A DNA stretch of 21,800 nucleotides, taken from HO2-45-28 sp964412115. Its GTDB lineage: Bacteria; Patescibacteriota; Minisyncoccia; HO2-45-28. Both the position numbers and the translations under genes were made by a program. Shown in pieces: positions 6,657 through 12,559 of the stretch. Each line of letters opens with the position of its first letter. Position 1 is the first letter of the stretch. Location of the stretch: the NCBI GenBank assembly GCA_964412115.1, contig CAYPMM010000015.1, forward strand, positions 1 through 21,800, given 5' to 3'. The notes below the pieces were generated by a model. That model searched no databases. It had not been told where the DNA came from and saw only the letters and a program-made list of their open reading frames with translations.

Positions 6657-6688
6657 TGACTTTGCTTTTTAAGTTTAATATAATTGGG
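6656..6688 (+). promoter_or_regulatory. Promoter module copy 1 (33 bp, duplicated)
   Basis: TTGACT (6656-6661), a 17-base spacer and TATAAT (6679-6684) give a near-consensus promoter. The full 33 bases are identical to 7818-7850 and resemblance continues for about 13 more. Its -35 box overlaps the murE start codon, which reads the other way. The leader of the orphan gene is about 33 bases. Confidence 0.88.
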
Positions 6689-6723
6689 GCGGGTTTTAAA
6701 GTTCAAACAGGAGGAGGGCAGAA

Positions 6724-7041
6724 ATGTATTCGTTTGCTGTTATTGCTATACATCACTCGCGCCACAATATTTATCCAGCTCTAACTGAAATAATTTTTTG
6801 TAAAACCAGCCCCGAGGCTCTTGCGGCAAAAGACATGGTAAAGAAACACTCATTAGATTCTCTGGACCAGGGTCAAATATGCGTTATTAGAACTATTAAC
6901 GGTGAGGACATGAGCACAGAATACCAGGTCGGAGATGACAAGTATGTCGGCGTCTTTGACTTCGATCAGTACAGAAAAAAATGGCTTGAATTGGAAGTAA
7001 GCGCGCGTGGGAAAGAATATTTGCCACTCCGAGCAAGATAA
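6724..7041 (+). CDS. Orphan protein 1, unknown function
   Basis: The 105-residue protein has no domain I recognise. It begins with a hydrophobic strand (MYSFAVIAIHH), then mixed helices (SPEALAAKDMVKKHSLDSL), a strand-like QGQICVIRTING, and a charged C-terminal half (VGDDKYVGVFDFDQYRKKWLELEV). It is probably a soluble alpha/beta protein. The start is firm: GGAGG lies eight bases before the ATG, and promoter module 1 is about 40 bases upstream. It is a single-gene unit closed by the terminator at 7055-7077. It shares its promoter but no visible protein similarity with orphan protein 2. Confidence 0.78.
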   Translation: MYSFAVIAIHHSRHNIYPALTEIIFCKTSPEALAAKDMVKKHSLDSLDQGQICVIRTINGEDMSTEYQVGDDKYVGVFDFDQYRKKWLELEVSARGKEYLPLRAR

Positions 7042-7054
7042 ACTCAAAAAATGT

Positions 7055-7077
7055 CGCCGAAATTTTCGGCGGTTTTT
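7055..7077 (+). terminator. Terminator of orphan gene 1
   Basis: The stem CGCCGAA / TTCGGCG with loop ATT is followed by GTTTTTGTTT. It lies 14 bases after the stop codon. Confidence 0.85.
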
Positions 7078-7124
7078 GTTTGATTGGGACAAAAAACAAG
7101 CACCATTTTCCATAATTACTGTCT

Positions 7125-7142
7125 CCTGCAATCGATTGTAGG
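7125..7142. promoter_or_regulatory. Palindrome A, likely TrpR-like operator
   Basis: On the minus strand the site is CCTACAATCGATTGCAGG, an 18-bp palindrome with one mismatch. Its half-site CCTACAAT is the same as in palindrome B (7711-7728), upstream of the TrpR-like gene. It lies in the 173-base gap between orphan gene 1 and the 3' end of the TrpR-like gene, beside TATACT (minus strand, 7143-7148) and TATACA/TACAAT (plus strand). No convincing gene is controlled by it. The rest of this gap beyond terminator 7055-7077 shows nothing else. Confidence 0.55.
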
Positions 7143-7214
7143 AGTATACAATTACACAGCAGGAAATTAAAGCGAAAGCTATGGCGCAATTAAACACTAG
7201 TTACAAGCGTTTAA

Positions 7215-7670
7215 TCACATTCCCCTGTTTGGCGCAGGTCGACTATTCCTTCTGGCTATTATTTCGGGGTCATTTAAAAACCACGCCCAGCGCCCTCGGC
7301 CTCTCGGCGGCAAACCAAAACGCAAAAACTCTTCCAGATTATCCCAAAAACTTGTTTTTCTTCCGACTTTCTTAAAATGTTCCTCAAGAGAACGAAGCCG
7401 GCCTTTTTTCATTTTCTTCCACACATTTACAACTGTGGATTCGCTTACTTTCAGGGACCCGCTTATCTGCGAAAAACTGTACCCCCATCCGAGCATGATG
7501 ATCACGGCCAGGCGTTTTGCCAGCATAATTCTTTCCGGCTCCGATATCAGCGTCTCAAGCAGAATTTTTGTGTTTTGGGTTGTTTCCAAACCGCAAATAA
7601 ATTCGGCAAGTTGTTTTCCGATCTTAATAAATGTTTCTTTTTTAACTCTTCTTTTGGAAAGATGAACCAT
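7215..7670 (-). CDS. TrpR-like (YerC/YecD-type) helix-turn-helix regulator
   Basis: The 151-residue protein contains a TrpR-superfamily DNA-binding core. SEPERIMLAKRLAVIIMLGWG is followed by YSFSQISGSLKVSESTVVNVWKKMKKG, the recognisable helix-turn-helix (about residues 65-95). The C-terminal 50 residues are basic (RSLEEHFKKVGRKTSF, GLPPRGRGRWAW) and go beyond the approximately 100 residues of simple YerC proteins. I chose the ATG at 7670 because TATAAT (7686-7691) ends 15 bases upstream, so the start at 7700 would lie above the promoter. The 18-bp palindrome B sits where the -35 box should be, suggesting autoregulation. Ligand and other targets are unknown; tryptophan binding is not implied. 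Confidence 0.78.
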   Translation of the reverse strand: MVHLSKRRVKKETFIKIGKQLAEFICGLETTQNTKILLETLISEPERIMLAKRLAVIIMLGWGYSFSQISGSLKVSESTVVNVWKKMKKGRLRSLEEHFKKVGRKTSFWDNLEEFLRFGLPPRGRGRWAWFLNDPEIIARRNSRPAPNRGM

Positions 7671-7685
7671 GTAGTTATGCCGGTT

Positions 7686-7691
7686 ATTATA
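7686..7691 (-). promoter_or_regulatory. -10 box TATAAT of the TrpR-like gene
   Basis: TATAAT on the minus strand lies 15 bases before the ATG, giving a leader of about nine bases. There is no -35 consensus; palindrome B occupies that region. Confidence 0.6.
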
Positions 7692-7710
7692 ACACAGCAA
7701 CGCATCTGCC

Positions 7711-7728
7711 CCTACGATTAATTGTAGG
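7711..7728. promoter_or_regulatory. Palindrome B, likely operator of the TrpR-like gene
   Basis: On the minus strand the site is CCTACAATTAATCGTAGG, an 18-bp palindrome with one mismatch, centred about 30 bases upstream of the -10 box. The half-site is identical to palindrome A. The remaining gap to the promoter at 7818 contains a 9-bp tandem (TATCTAACT/TATCTAACC, 7731-7748) and nothing else recognised. Confidence 0.6.
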
Positions 7729-7817
7729 GATATCTAACTTATCTAACCATAGAGACATCGGGTGTCATAGAAATGTTATTGATGTAACCAAACCATTTTT
7801 AGCAAAACCCAATGAAC

Positions 7818-7850
7818 TTGACTTTGCTTTTTAAGTTTAATATAATTGGG
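7818..7850 (+). promoter_or_regulatory. Promoter module copy 2 (33 bp, duplicated)
   Basis: TTGACT (7818-7823), 17 bases and TATAAT (7841-7846) are identical to the module at 6656-6688. The frame of orphan gene 2 happens to remain open upstream through this promoter to an ATG at 7812, but that ATG precedes the -35 box and cannot be the start. The leader is about 50 bases. Confidence 0.88.
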
Positions 7851-7904
7851 CTGGATTTTGAGGCCGCTAGATTGTCCCGCCGGCACAACACAGGGGAGAA
7901 CGCA

Positions 7905-8201
7905 ATGCCCGACCATGATCAACTTAAGAAAGAAGCGAAGCTATTTGCTAAAAAACAAAAAAGGGAGTTTAAAAAATGGTGGGTTAAAGAAAGGATTGAT
8001 AGCGAAGGGTATAAAATAATAGCCTATGATCCCTCTTGGGGGTGGGTCAGCGCTGTATACGACGAGCTTATCTCGTATTGTAAAAAACACAAACTAAATT
8101 TGTGGGTAAAGACAGAAACCTTCAATCCTGGATATCGTGGAAACATCTATTATATTCCATACAATGTCTACACTTTATGGGTTCGGCGAAATCATGAATG
8201 A
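7905..8201 (+). CDS. Orphan protein 2, basic, unknown function
   Basis: The 98-residue protein starts MPDHDQLKKEAKLFAKKQKR and is strongly basic and aromatic (KKWWVKERIDSEGYKIIAYD, SWGWVSAVYDEL, NIYYIPYNVYTLWVRRNHE). It has a charged N-terminal helix followed by alternating strand-like segments. The composition would suit nucleic-acid binding, but no motif proves it. The ATG at 7905 is preceded by GGGGAG about seven bases upstream and lies behind promoter module 2. It is a single-gene unit with its own terminator, built like orphan gene 1 although the proteins are not visibly related. Confidence 0.75.
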   Translation: MPDHDQLKKEAKLFAKKQKREFKKWWVKERIDSEGYKIIAYDPSWGWVSAVYDELISYCKKHKLNLWVKTETFNPGYRGNIYYIPYNVYTLWVRRNHE

Positions 8202-8215
8202 ATAAAACCAAAGGC

Positions 8216-8240
8216 GTCCCTCTTTTTGAGGGACATTTTT
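8216..8240. terminator. Terminator between orphan gene 2 and ruvA
   Basis: The stem GTCCCTC / GAGGGAC with a TTTTT loop is followed on the plus strand by ATTTTTATTT. It sits 14 bases after the orphan stop and touches the end of the opposing ruvA (8239), so it probably stops both. Confidence 0.8.
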
Positions 8241-8814
8241 ATTTCCCCCTCCCTAAAATATTCAGGGCGGATTTGATGCGAGCTTGCGCTCCTTTTACTT
8301 CCTGCGGGACTTTGTTTAAGGCCTCGCGCGCTTCGCGCAAGGAATATCCAAGCGAGCGCAAAGCATCCAGCGCGTCCTCTTCGTGGCGAAATTCTTCGGA
8401 ACCCTCCAAACCCTTGCCCATTTTTTCGCGAAGCTCAATTATTATCCGCTCGGCCGTTTTTCGCCCGATTCCCGAGACCTTAGTGAGATAAGATGTTTCG
8501 CCCGCGGCTATCGCCCGCTTTAAAGTATCAACCGGCGCAATTCCCAAAACACCAAGGGCAGTTCTGGGACCGACGCCAGAAACGGCATTTAGGGTTTCAA
8601 AAAGTTCGAGTTCGGCCAAACTTAAAAATCCATAGAGCTCCATCGCGTCTTCGCGCACATAAAGCGATGTAAAAACCTTGACCCTGCTTTGGTTTTGAGC
8701 TATTTTTCGGAGCGTCTCGGGGCCGGCAAAAACTTTATAGCCGACTCCGCCTACTTCAATAATTAAAAATCTTCCGCCGCCAAAAACCACATTTCCCTCG
8801 AGACTGATAATCAT
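8239..8814 (-). CDS. ruvA: Holliday junction branch-migration subunit RuvA
   Basis: RuvA binds four-way DNA junctions and loads the RuvB motor. The 191-residue protein has the family's three parts: an N-terminal OB domain (MIISLEGNVVF to LYVREDAMELYGF), two helix-hairpin-helix motifs (AVSGVGPRTALGVLG and VSGIGRKTAERIIIEL), and a C-terminal RuvB-binding domain (EEDALDALRSLGYSLREAREAL). Length is normal. It is not next to ruvB, which lies about 10.6 kb away, so the usual ruvAB operon is split here. The ATG at 8814 has only a weak upstream AAAGA. The terminator of the neighbouring tlpA-like gene lies 33-52 bases upstream, so ruvA needs its own promoter in the short gap. Confidence 0.95.
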   Translation of the reverse strand: MIISLEGNVVFGGGRFLIIEVGGVGYKVFAGPETLRKIAQNQSRVKVFTSLYVREDAMELYGFLSLAELELFETLNAVSGVGPRTALGVLGIAPVDTLKRAIAAGETSYLTKVSGIGRKTAERIIIELREKMGKGLEGSEEFRHEEDALDALRSLGYSLREAREALNKVPQEVKGAQARIKSALNILGRGK

Positions 8815-8840
8815 TCTTTAATGATATGACGGCCATGAAC

Positions 8841-8866
8841 AAAAAAACAGCCGATTGGTCGGCTGT
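8841..8866 (-). terminator. Terminator of the thioredoxin-domain lipoprotein gene
   Basis: The stem ACAGCCGA / TCGGCTGT with loop TTGG is followed on the minus strand by seven T (complement of 8841-8847). It begins 22 bases after the stop at 8888. Confidence 0.9.
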
Positions 8867-8887
8867 AATTCATAAGTTTTATTTAAT

Positions 8888-9862
8888 TCATTTTGGCAGT
8901 ATCTTTTCCAAAATCCGGTCTATTTCCTTGCCTGTTTTGGGCATTGTCGGGTCATTCAAATCCGTTTCGTGGCCAATATAAATTATTTCCTTTTGGGAAT
9001 TAACAATCATGATTTGGGGATAACGGGTAATCGGATAGCGCCCAACGGCTTCGCCATATTTATCGGTTGTAATCGCGTATGGGGGGCTGTCCATAAAAAC
9101 TCCCCACCCCGCCACTCCCAATTCCTCCGGTTGGGCGTTTACCGTGACCAAAAAACCCCTGAGTCCTCTGGAGGAGTACTTCTGGACTTTTTCGCCAAGC
9201 GCCCTGCCCAGCGGACCGCAAACCGGACAACCCATTTTCCAGTCCCAAAACCAAAGAAGGGCAGGTTTGTCTCCAACATGGCCGTAAAAATTCACCTCCC
9301 TCTCCAGTACCGTGTCGTCGGCCCTAAAATCGGGCGCGATTGCGGCTTTTTTCTTGCCGGGCCTTAAATTCATCTTTTTCAGCTCCTGTTCAAATTTTAA
9401 TTTATCCAGCTGTCCGTATATTTTTTGATGAACCAGACCGTCGCGGTTAATAATAAAAGTCACCGGAAGGCCCGGCAGACGCCACTCCTGTATAATCTTG
9501 GGTTGTCCAAACAAAATGGGATAATTTATCTTAAATGTCTCGACAAAAGATCTGACCATGCCGCTATCCCTGTCAAGAGAAACTCCGAGAAGTTCCATGC
9601 CGGATTCTTTGTATTTATCGTAAATCTCCATTAGGTCTGGAATTTCTTCTCTGCAGGGCACGCACCATGTCGCCCAAAAATTAACAATCACAACCTTGCC
9701 CTTAAAGTCGGACAGCTTAAAAAGTTTGCCGGATACGCCGGTAAGCGCCAAATCGGTGGGAGGTTTCTCTTTTGGCTCATCTTGGACGGAACAAGCGGTC
9801 AAAAACGCGAACAATGAACCCGCAAAAAAAATTTTAAAGATCACAATAAGGGCCGCGCGCAT
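8888..9862 (-). CDS. Lipoprotein with two thioredoxin-like domains (TlpA/ResA-like)
   Basis: This is probably an extracytoplasmic thiol-disulfide oxidoreductase. The 324-residue protein starts with a lipoprotein signal whose lipobox is LTAC (Cys24). The first domain is a complete TlpA/ResA fold: NFWATWCVPC with Cys67 and Cys70, GVSLDRD, and GLPVTF with cis-Pro133. After a KKKAAIAPDFRADD linker, a second thioredoxin-like domain (about 185-324) has LWFWDWKMGCPVCGP with Cys212 and Cys215 and RYPQIM as its cis-Pro loop. Two CxxC centres in one chain suggest relay of electrons, but order and partner are unknown. The ATG at 9862 is chosen because GGGGG lies eight bases upstream; a nearer ATG seven bases up is in another frame. 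Confidence 0.85.
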   Translation of the reverse strand: MRAALIVIFKIFFAGSLFAFLTACSVQDEPKEKPPTDLALTGVSGKLFKLSDFKGKVVIVNFWATWCVPCREEIPDLMEIYDKYKESGMELLGVSLDRDSGMVRSFVETFKINYPILFGQPKIIQEWRLPGLPVTFIINRDGLVHQKIYGQLDKLKFEQELKKMNLRPGKKKAAIAPDFRADDTVLEREVNFYGHVGDKPALLWFWDWKMGCPVCGPLGRALGEKVQKYSSRGLRGFLVTVNAQPEELGVAGWGVFMDSPPYAITTDKYGEAVGRYPITRYPQIMIVNSQKEIIYIGHETDLNDPTMPKTGKEIDRILEKILPK

Positions 9863-9957
9863 TTTTCATGCCCCCTCATCTAAAATTATCCATAAGAATG
9901 GTAATGCAGGATAATATATAAGTAAAGGCGCCGATAATTATGAAAGACCTCTGCCGC

Positions 9958-9986
9958 TTGATAGAGAATAAAAAAAGATGTAAAAT
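9958..9986 (+). promoter_or_regulatory. Promoter of uvrB
   Basis: TTGATA (9958-9963), a 17-base spacer and TAAAAT (9981-9986) would start transcription near 9993, 17 bases before the ATG. A second -10-like TATAAA (10000-10005) ends four bases before the ATG. No Shine-Dalgarno is present. Confidence 0.6.
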
Positions 9987-10009
9987 CACTTACGTTTTAT
10001 ATAAAATCC

Positions 10010-11971
10010 ATGGATCACTTTAAATTAAAATCTTCGTTTAGCGCTTCCGGCGATCAGCCCGCGGCCATAGAAAAACTGGCCGCGGGACTGAAATCCGGAA
10101 AAAAATTCCAGACGCTTTTGGGTGTTACCGGCTCCGGCAAAACTTTTACTATGGCCAACATCATCGCCGGTTTAAATAGGCCCGCGCTTGTCATTTCCCA
10201 CAACAAAACTTTGGCGGCCCAGCTTTACCAGGAATTCAGGGAATTTTTTCCGGAAAACGGCGTCCATTACTTTGTGTCCTACTATGACTACTACCAGCCC
10301 GAAGCCTACATGCCGACAACCGACACATACATAGAAAAGGACGCCAAAATAAACGATTTCATTGACCGGCTTCGCCACGCTTCAACCGAATCGGCGCTAA
10401 CTCGGCGCGACTTCATCATAGTTGCTTCGGTTTCGTGCATTTACGGCATAGGCGATCCGGAAGAATACGAAAAAATAGCGATTGATATAAAAACCGGCCA
10501 AACCTTAAAGCGCGCGGACCTTTTAAAGCGTCTGGCCGATATGCAATATGAACGAAACGATATTGATAAGCTTCACGGAACTTTTTCGGTCAAGGGCGAT
10601 GCGGTTGAAATCGTCTCGCCTGACGGCGAAAAAATCACCCGCCTTGATTTTTTCGCGGACGCAATAGAATCGCTGTCGGAACGCAAAAATTCTCTGTTGT
10701 CTAATTCGCGCGAATTGGGCAATAGCAAGATTTTTCCGGCAAAACATTTCATAACGCCCAAAGAAAAACTGGACATCGCCTCCCACAACATAAAAACCGA
10801 ATTGGACAACCGCCTCAAAGAACTCGCGGACGGCGGAAAAATACTTGAGGCCGAAAGGCTGAAACAGCGCACTAATTTTGACCTGGAGATGCTTCGCGAA
10901 ACCGGATACGTCTCGGGCATTGAAAACTATTCGCGTCATCTCTCCTTTCGTGAAGCGGGCTCCCCTCCATCAACCCTTCTGGATTACCTGCCCGAAGACA
11001 CCTTAATTTTTATTGATGAGTCGCACATGACCGTACCGCAAATACGCGGGATGTACGAGGGGGACAAAGCCAGAAAACAAGTGCTTGTGAACTATGGTTT
11101 CCGCCTGCCTAGCGCTTTGGACAACCGCCCGCTTAAATTCGCGGAGTTTGAAGAAAAAATAGGCCAGACGATTTTTGTTTCAGCAACACCATCGGATTTT
11201 GAAATTAAAAAATCTGGCGGCGAAATCGCGGAACAACTCATCCGCCCGACAGGACTTTTAGACCCTGTGGTAGAAATCCGACCGGCCAAAACGCAGTTTG
11301 AAGACCTGACTTTAGAAATTGAAAAAAGTGCCGCAAAAAAAGAACGGGTTTTGGTTTTAACCCTAACCAAACGCCTGGCTGAAGAAATTTCCGAGCATTT
11401 GCGTTCAAAAAATATAAAAGCGGAATACTTGCATTCGGAAATAAAAACTCTGGAACGCTCAAAAACTCTTCGCGATATGCGCCGGGGCGATTTTGATGTT
11501 TTGGTCGGCATAAATCTTTTGCGCGAAGGGCTGGATCTGCCCGAGGTCGGGCTGATTGCCATACTTGATGCCGATAAGGAAGGATTTTTGAGAAACAAGG
11601 TTTCTTTAATACAGATTATAGGGCGCGCGGCGCGTAATCCAAACGGACGGGCGATTCTTTACGCCGACACCGAAACCCGCTCAATTCGCGAAACAATCTC
11701 GGAAACTGATCGCCGGCGCAAAATACAGTCGGACTACAATATCAAAAACGGCATAACCCCCGAGGCGATAAAAAAAGACATCCGGCCGCCATTTTGGCTG
11801 GAAAGCAAACCGACCAAAGATCCGCTGGAAGCCGAACTTAAAAAACTTCAGCAGGAGTTAAAAGATCCGCAGAAAATAAAACAAGAACTGGAACGCCAGA
11901 TGCTTGAGGCCGCCTCCGAACTTCGCTTTGAAGAGGCGGCAAAATTAAGAGACGTTTTGAAAATAATTTAA
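10010..11971 (+). CDS. uvrB: Excinuclease ABC subunit B
   Basis: UvrB verifies DNA damage and recruits UvrC in nucleotide excision repair. At 653 residues it is close to the usual 660-680. Visible parts are the Walker A GVTGSGKT (38-45), the damage-binding beta-hairpin region YYDYYQPEAYMPTTDTYIEKD (about 89-109, overlapping the family's most conserved stretch), helicase motif II FIDESH, the motif V/VI region VGINLLREGLDLPEVGL and IGRAARNPNGR, and a C-terminal UVR motif ERQMLEAASELRFEEAAKLRD that contacts UvrC. A 26-base near-palindrome at 10697-10722 encodes part of the LLSNSRELGNSK loop, where the family is variable. No uvrA or uvrC is in the window. Confidence 0.97.
   Translation: MDHFKLKSSFSASGDQPAAIEKLAAGLKSGKKFQTLLGVTGSGKTFTMANIIAGLNRPALVISHNKTLAAQLYQEFREFFPENGVHYFVSYYDYYQPEAYMPTTDTYIEKDAKINDFIDRLRHASTESALTRRDFIIVASVSCIYGIGDPEEYEKIAIDIKTGQTLKRADLLKRLADMQYERNDIDKLHGTFSVKGDAVEIVSPDGEKITRLDFFADAIESLSERKNSLLSNSRELGNSKIFPAKHFITPKEKLDIASHNIKTELDNRLKELADGGKILEAERLKQRTNFDLEMLRETGYVSGIENYSRHLSFREAGSPPSTLLDYLPEDTLIFIDESHMTVPQIRGMYEGDKARKQVLVNYGFRLPSALDNRPLKFAEFEEKIGQTIFVSATPSDFEIKKSGGEIAEQLIRPTGLLDPVVEIRPAKTQFEDLTLEIEKSAAKKERVLVLTLTKRLAEEISEHLRSKNIKAEYLHSEIKTLERSKTLRDMRRGDFDVLVGINLLREGLDLPEVGLIAILDADKEGFLRNKVSLIQIIGRAARNPNGRAILYADTETRSIRETISETDRRRKIQSDYNIKNGITPEAIKKDIRPPFWLESKPTKDPLEAELKKLQQELKDPQKIKQELERQMLEAASELRFEEAAKLRDVLKII
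10697..10722. repeat. Near-palindrome within uvrB
   Basis: The core AATTCGCGCGAATT (10703-10716) is a perfect 14-bp palindrome. It extends to 26 bases if two G-T pairs are allowed. It encodes a variable loop (SNSRELGN), as the two murE insertions also do, but the protein is only about three residues longer here than expected. Confidence 0.5.
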
Positions 11972-11992
11972 AAAGCGCCCTTGCGAGCGCTT
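11972..11992 (-). terminator. Terminator between uvrB and the zinc-ribbon gene
   Basis: The stem AAGCGC / GCGCTT with an eight-base loop is followed on the minus strand by TTTAAATTATTTT. It lies directly after the uvrB stop and 16 bases after the stop of the opposing zinc-ribbon gene, so it may serve both. Confidence 0.6.
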
Positions 11993-12007
11993 GGTTTGAG
12001 CCGACTA

Positions 12008-12175
12008 TCAGTCGTAGCAGTCGGACGGGGGCGGAGAAAATGCCCTTTTTACCAGCTCTGTTTTGCAGATGAAACATACCGGAGCGGCGTTTGGATCGCC
12101 GACAATAAGTTCTTTGTCGGCTTCCAAAACATATTTTTTGCATTTCGGGCAATAAAAAACTTCGGGTGTTTTCAT
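12008..12175 (-). CDS. Small zinc-ribbon protein, 55 residues
   Basis: The minus strand from ATG at 12175 reads 55 codons to TGA at 12008-12010. The protein is MKTPEVFYCPKCKKYVLEAD... and carries two knuckles, CPKC (Cys9, Cys12) and CFIC (Cys34, Cys37), the four ligands of a zinc ribbon, then a Pro-rich tail ending SDCYD. The role is unknown; such mini-ribbons often act in nucleic-acid or protein contacts. AAGGAG lies eight bases before the ATG, and a promoter with a palindromic -35 box (12218-12245) is divergent from rpsT. Between the two knuckles is an 8-bp inverted repeat in the DNA (GCCGACAA/TTGTCGGC, 12098-12121). Confidence 0.85.
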   Translation of the reverse strand: MKTPEVFYCPKCKKYVLEADKELIVGDPNAAPVCFICKTELVKRAFSPPPSDCYD

Positions 12176-12217
12176 CCTTTACTCTCCTTTTCTCGGATAA
12201 AACTTCCGCCTTGGGAT

Positions 12218-12245
12218 ATGCTACACCAAAAAAACCGCCGGTCAA
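12218..12245 (-). promoter_or_regulatory. Promoter of the zinc-ribbon gene
   Basis: On the minus strand TTGACC (complement of 12240-12245), a 16-base spacer and TAGCAT (complement of 12218-12223). The leader is about 36 bases and contains the AAGGAG ribosome site. The -35 box is the left arm of the palindrome at 12240-12258. Confidence 0.65.
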
Positions 12246-12258
12246 GAGTGTCTTGACC
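12240..12258. promoter_or_regulatory. Palindrome holding both divergent -35 boxes
   Basis: GGTCAAGA-GTG-TCTTGACC is a perfect 8-bp inverted repeat with a 3-base centre. Its right arm is the -35 box of rpsT and its left arm the -35 box of the zinc-ribbon gene. The two hexamers are seven bases apart, so two polymerases could hardly bind at once. Confidence 0.75.
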
Positions 12259-12280
12259 GAAAGATAATAAAAAGTATACT
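12253..12280 (+). promoter_or_regulatory. Promoter of rpsT
   Basis: TTGACC (12253-12258), a 16-base spacer and TATACT (12275-12280). The -10 box ends nine bases before the ATG, so the mRNA is nearly leaderless and no Shine-Dalgarno is seen. Confidence 0.75.
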
Positions 12281-12289
12281 ACTTCTATC

Positions 12290-12559
12290 ATGCCAATAAT
12301 GAAATCAGCCAAAAAGGCCGTAAGGCAGGCAGCAAGGCGCAAGGTTAAAAACGTCGCGCGCAAAGATGCCGTGCGTGAAATTACAGGAAAAATAAAAAAG
12401 TTGGTCGCATCAGGAAAACAAAACGAGGCCGTATCTCTCTTGCCTCAGGCATATAAAGCCCTGGACAAAGCAGCCAAAACAAACGTTTTACACCGAAACG
12501 CCGCCAGCCGCAAAAAAAGCCGTCTGGTTAAATTTATCAGGGGTACCAAGCCCCAATAA
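12290..12559 (+). CDS. rpsT: Small ribosomal subunit protein bS20
   Basis: S20 is an early-binding protein of the 30S subunit that contacts 16S rRNA. The 89-residue, strongly basic, all-helical protein has the family opening MPIMKSAKKAVRQAARRK and the C-terminal NVLHRNAASRKKSRL that identifies it. The ATG at 12290 fits the usual N-terminus MPNIKSAKK. Its last 72 bases overlap the 3' end of holA on the other strand, with no terminator visible between the convergent genes. It is transcribed from a near-leaderless promoter that shares a palindrome with the zinc-ribbon promoter. Confidence 0.95.
   Translation: MPIMKSAKKAVRQAARRKVKNVARKDAVREITGKIKKLVASGKQNEAVSLLPQAYKALDKAAKTNVLHRNAASRKKSRLVKFIRGTKPQ

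Noticed and set aside
6853..7113. A minus-strand ORF of 86 codons starting after palindrome A, with an AGGAG nine bases upstream and TATACT above it.
   Set aside because: It runs through the terminator of orphan gene 1 and antisense to that gene; the protein looks like a shadow. The promoter-like boxes are kept only as context for palindrome A.
7181..7375. A plus-strand ORF of 64 codons next to palindrome A.
   Set aside because: No ribosome site, and most of it lies antisense to the TrpR-like gene, whose coding evidence is much better.
11092..11598. A 168-codon minus-strand ORF.
   Set aside because: Antisense shadow of uvrB helicase motifs; serine-rich composition typical of reversed AAA/GAA codons.
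11838..12245. A 135-codon minus-strand ORF overlapping the uvrB end.
   Set aside because: The real gene in this place is the 55-residue zinc ribbon in another frame, with ribosome site, promoter and four spaced cysteines.
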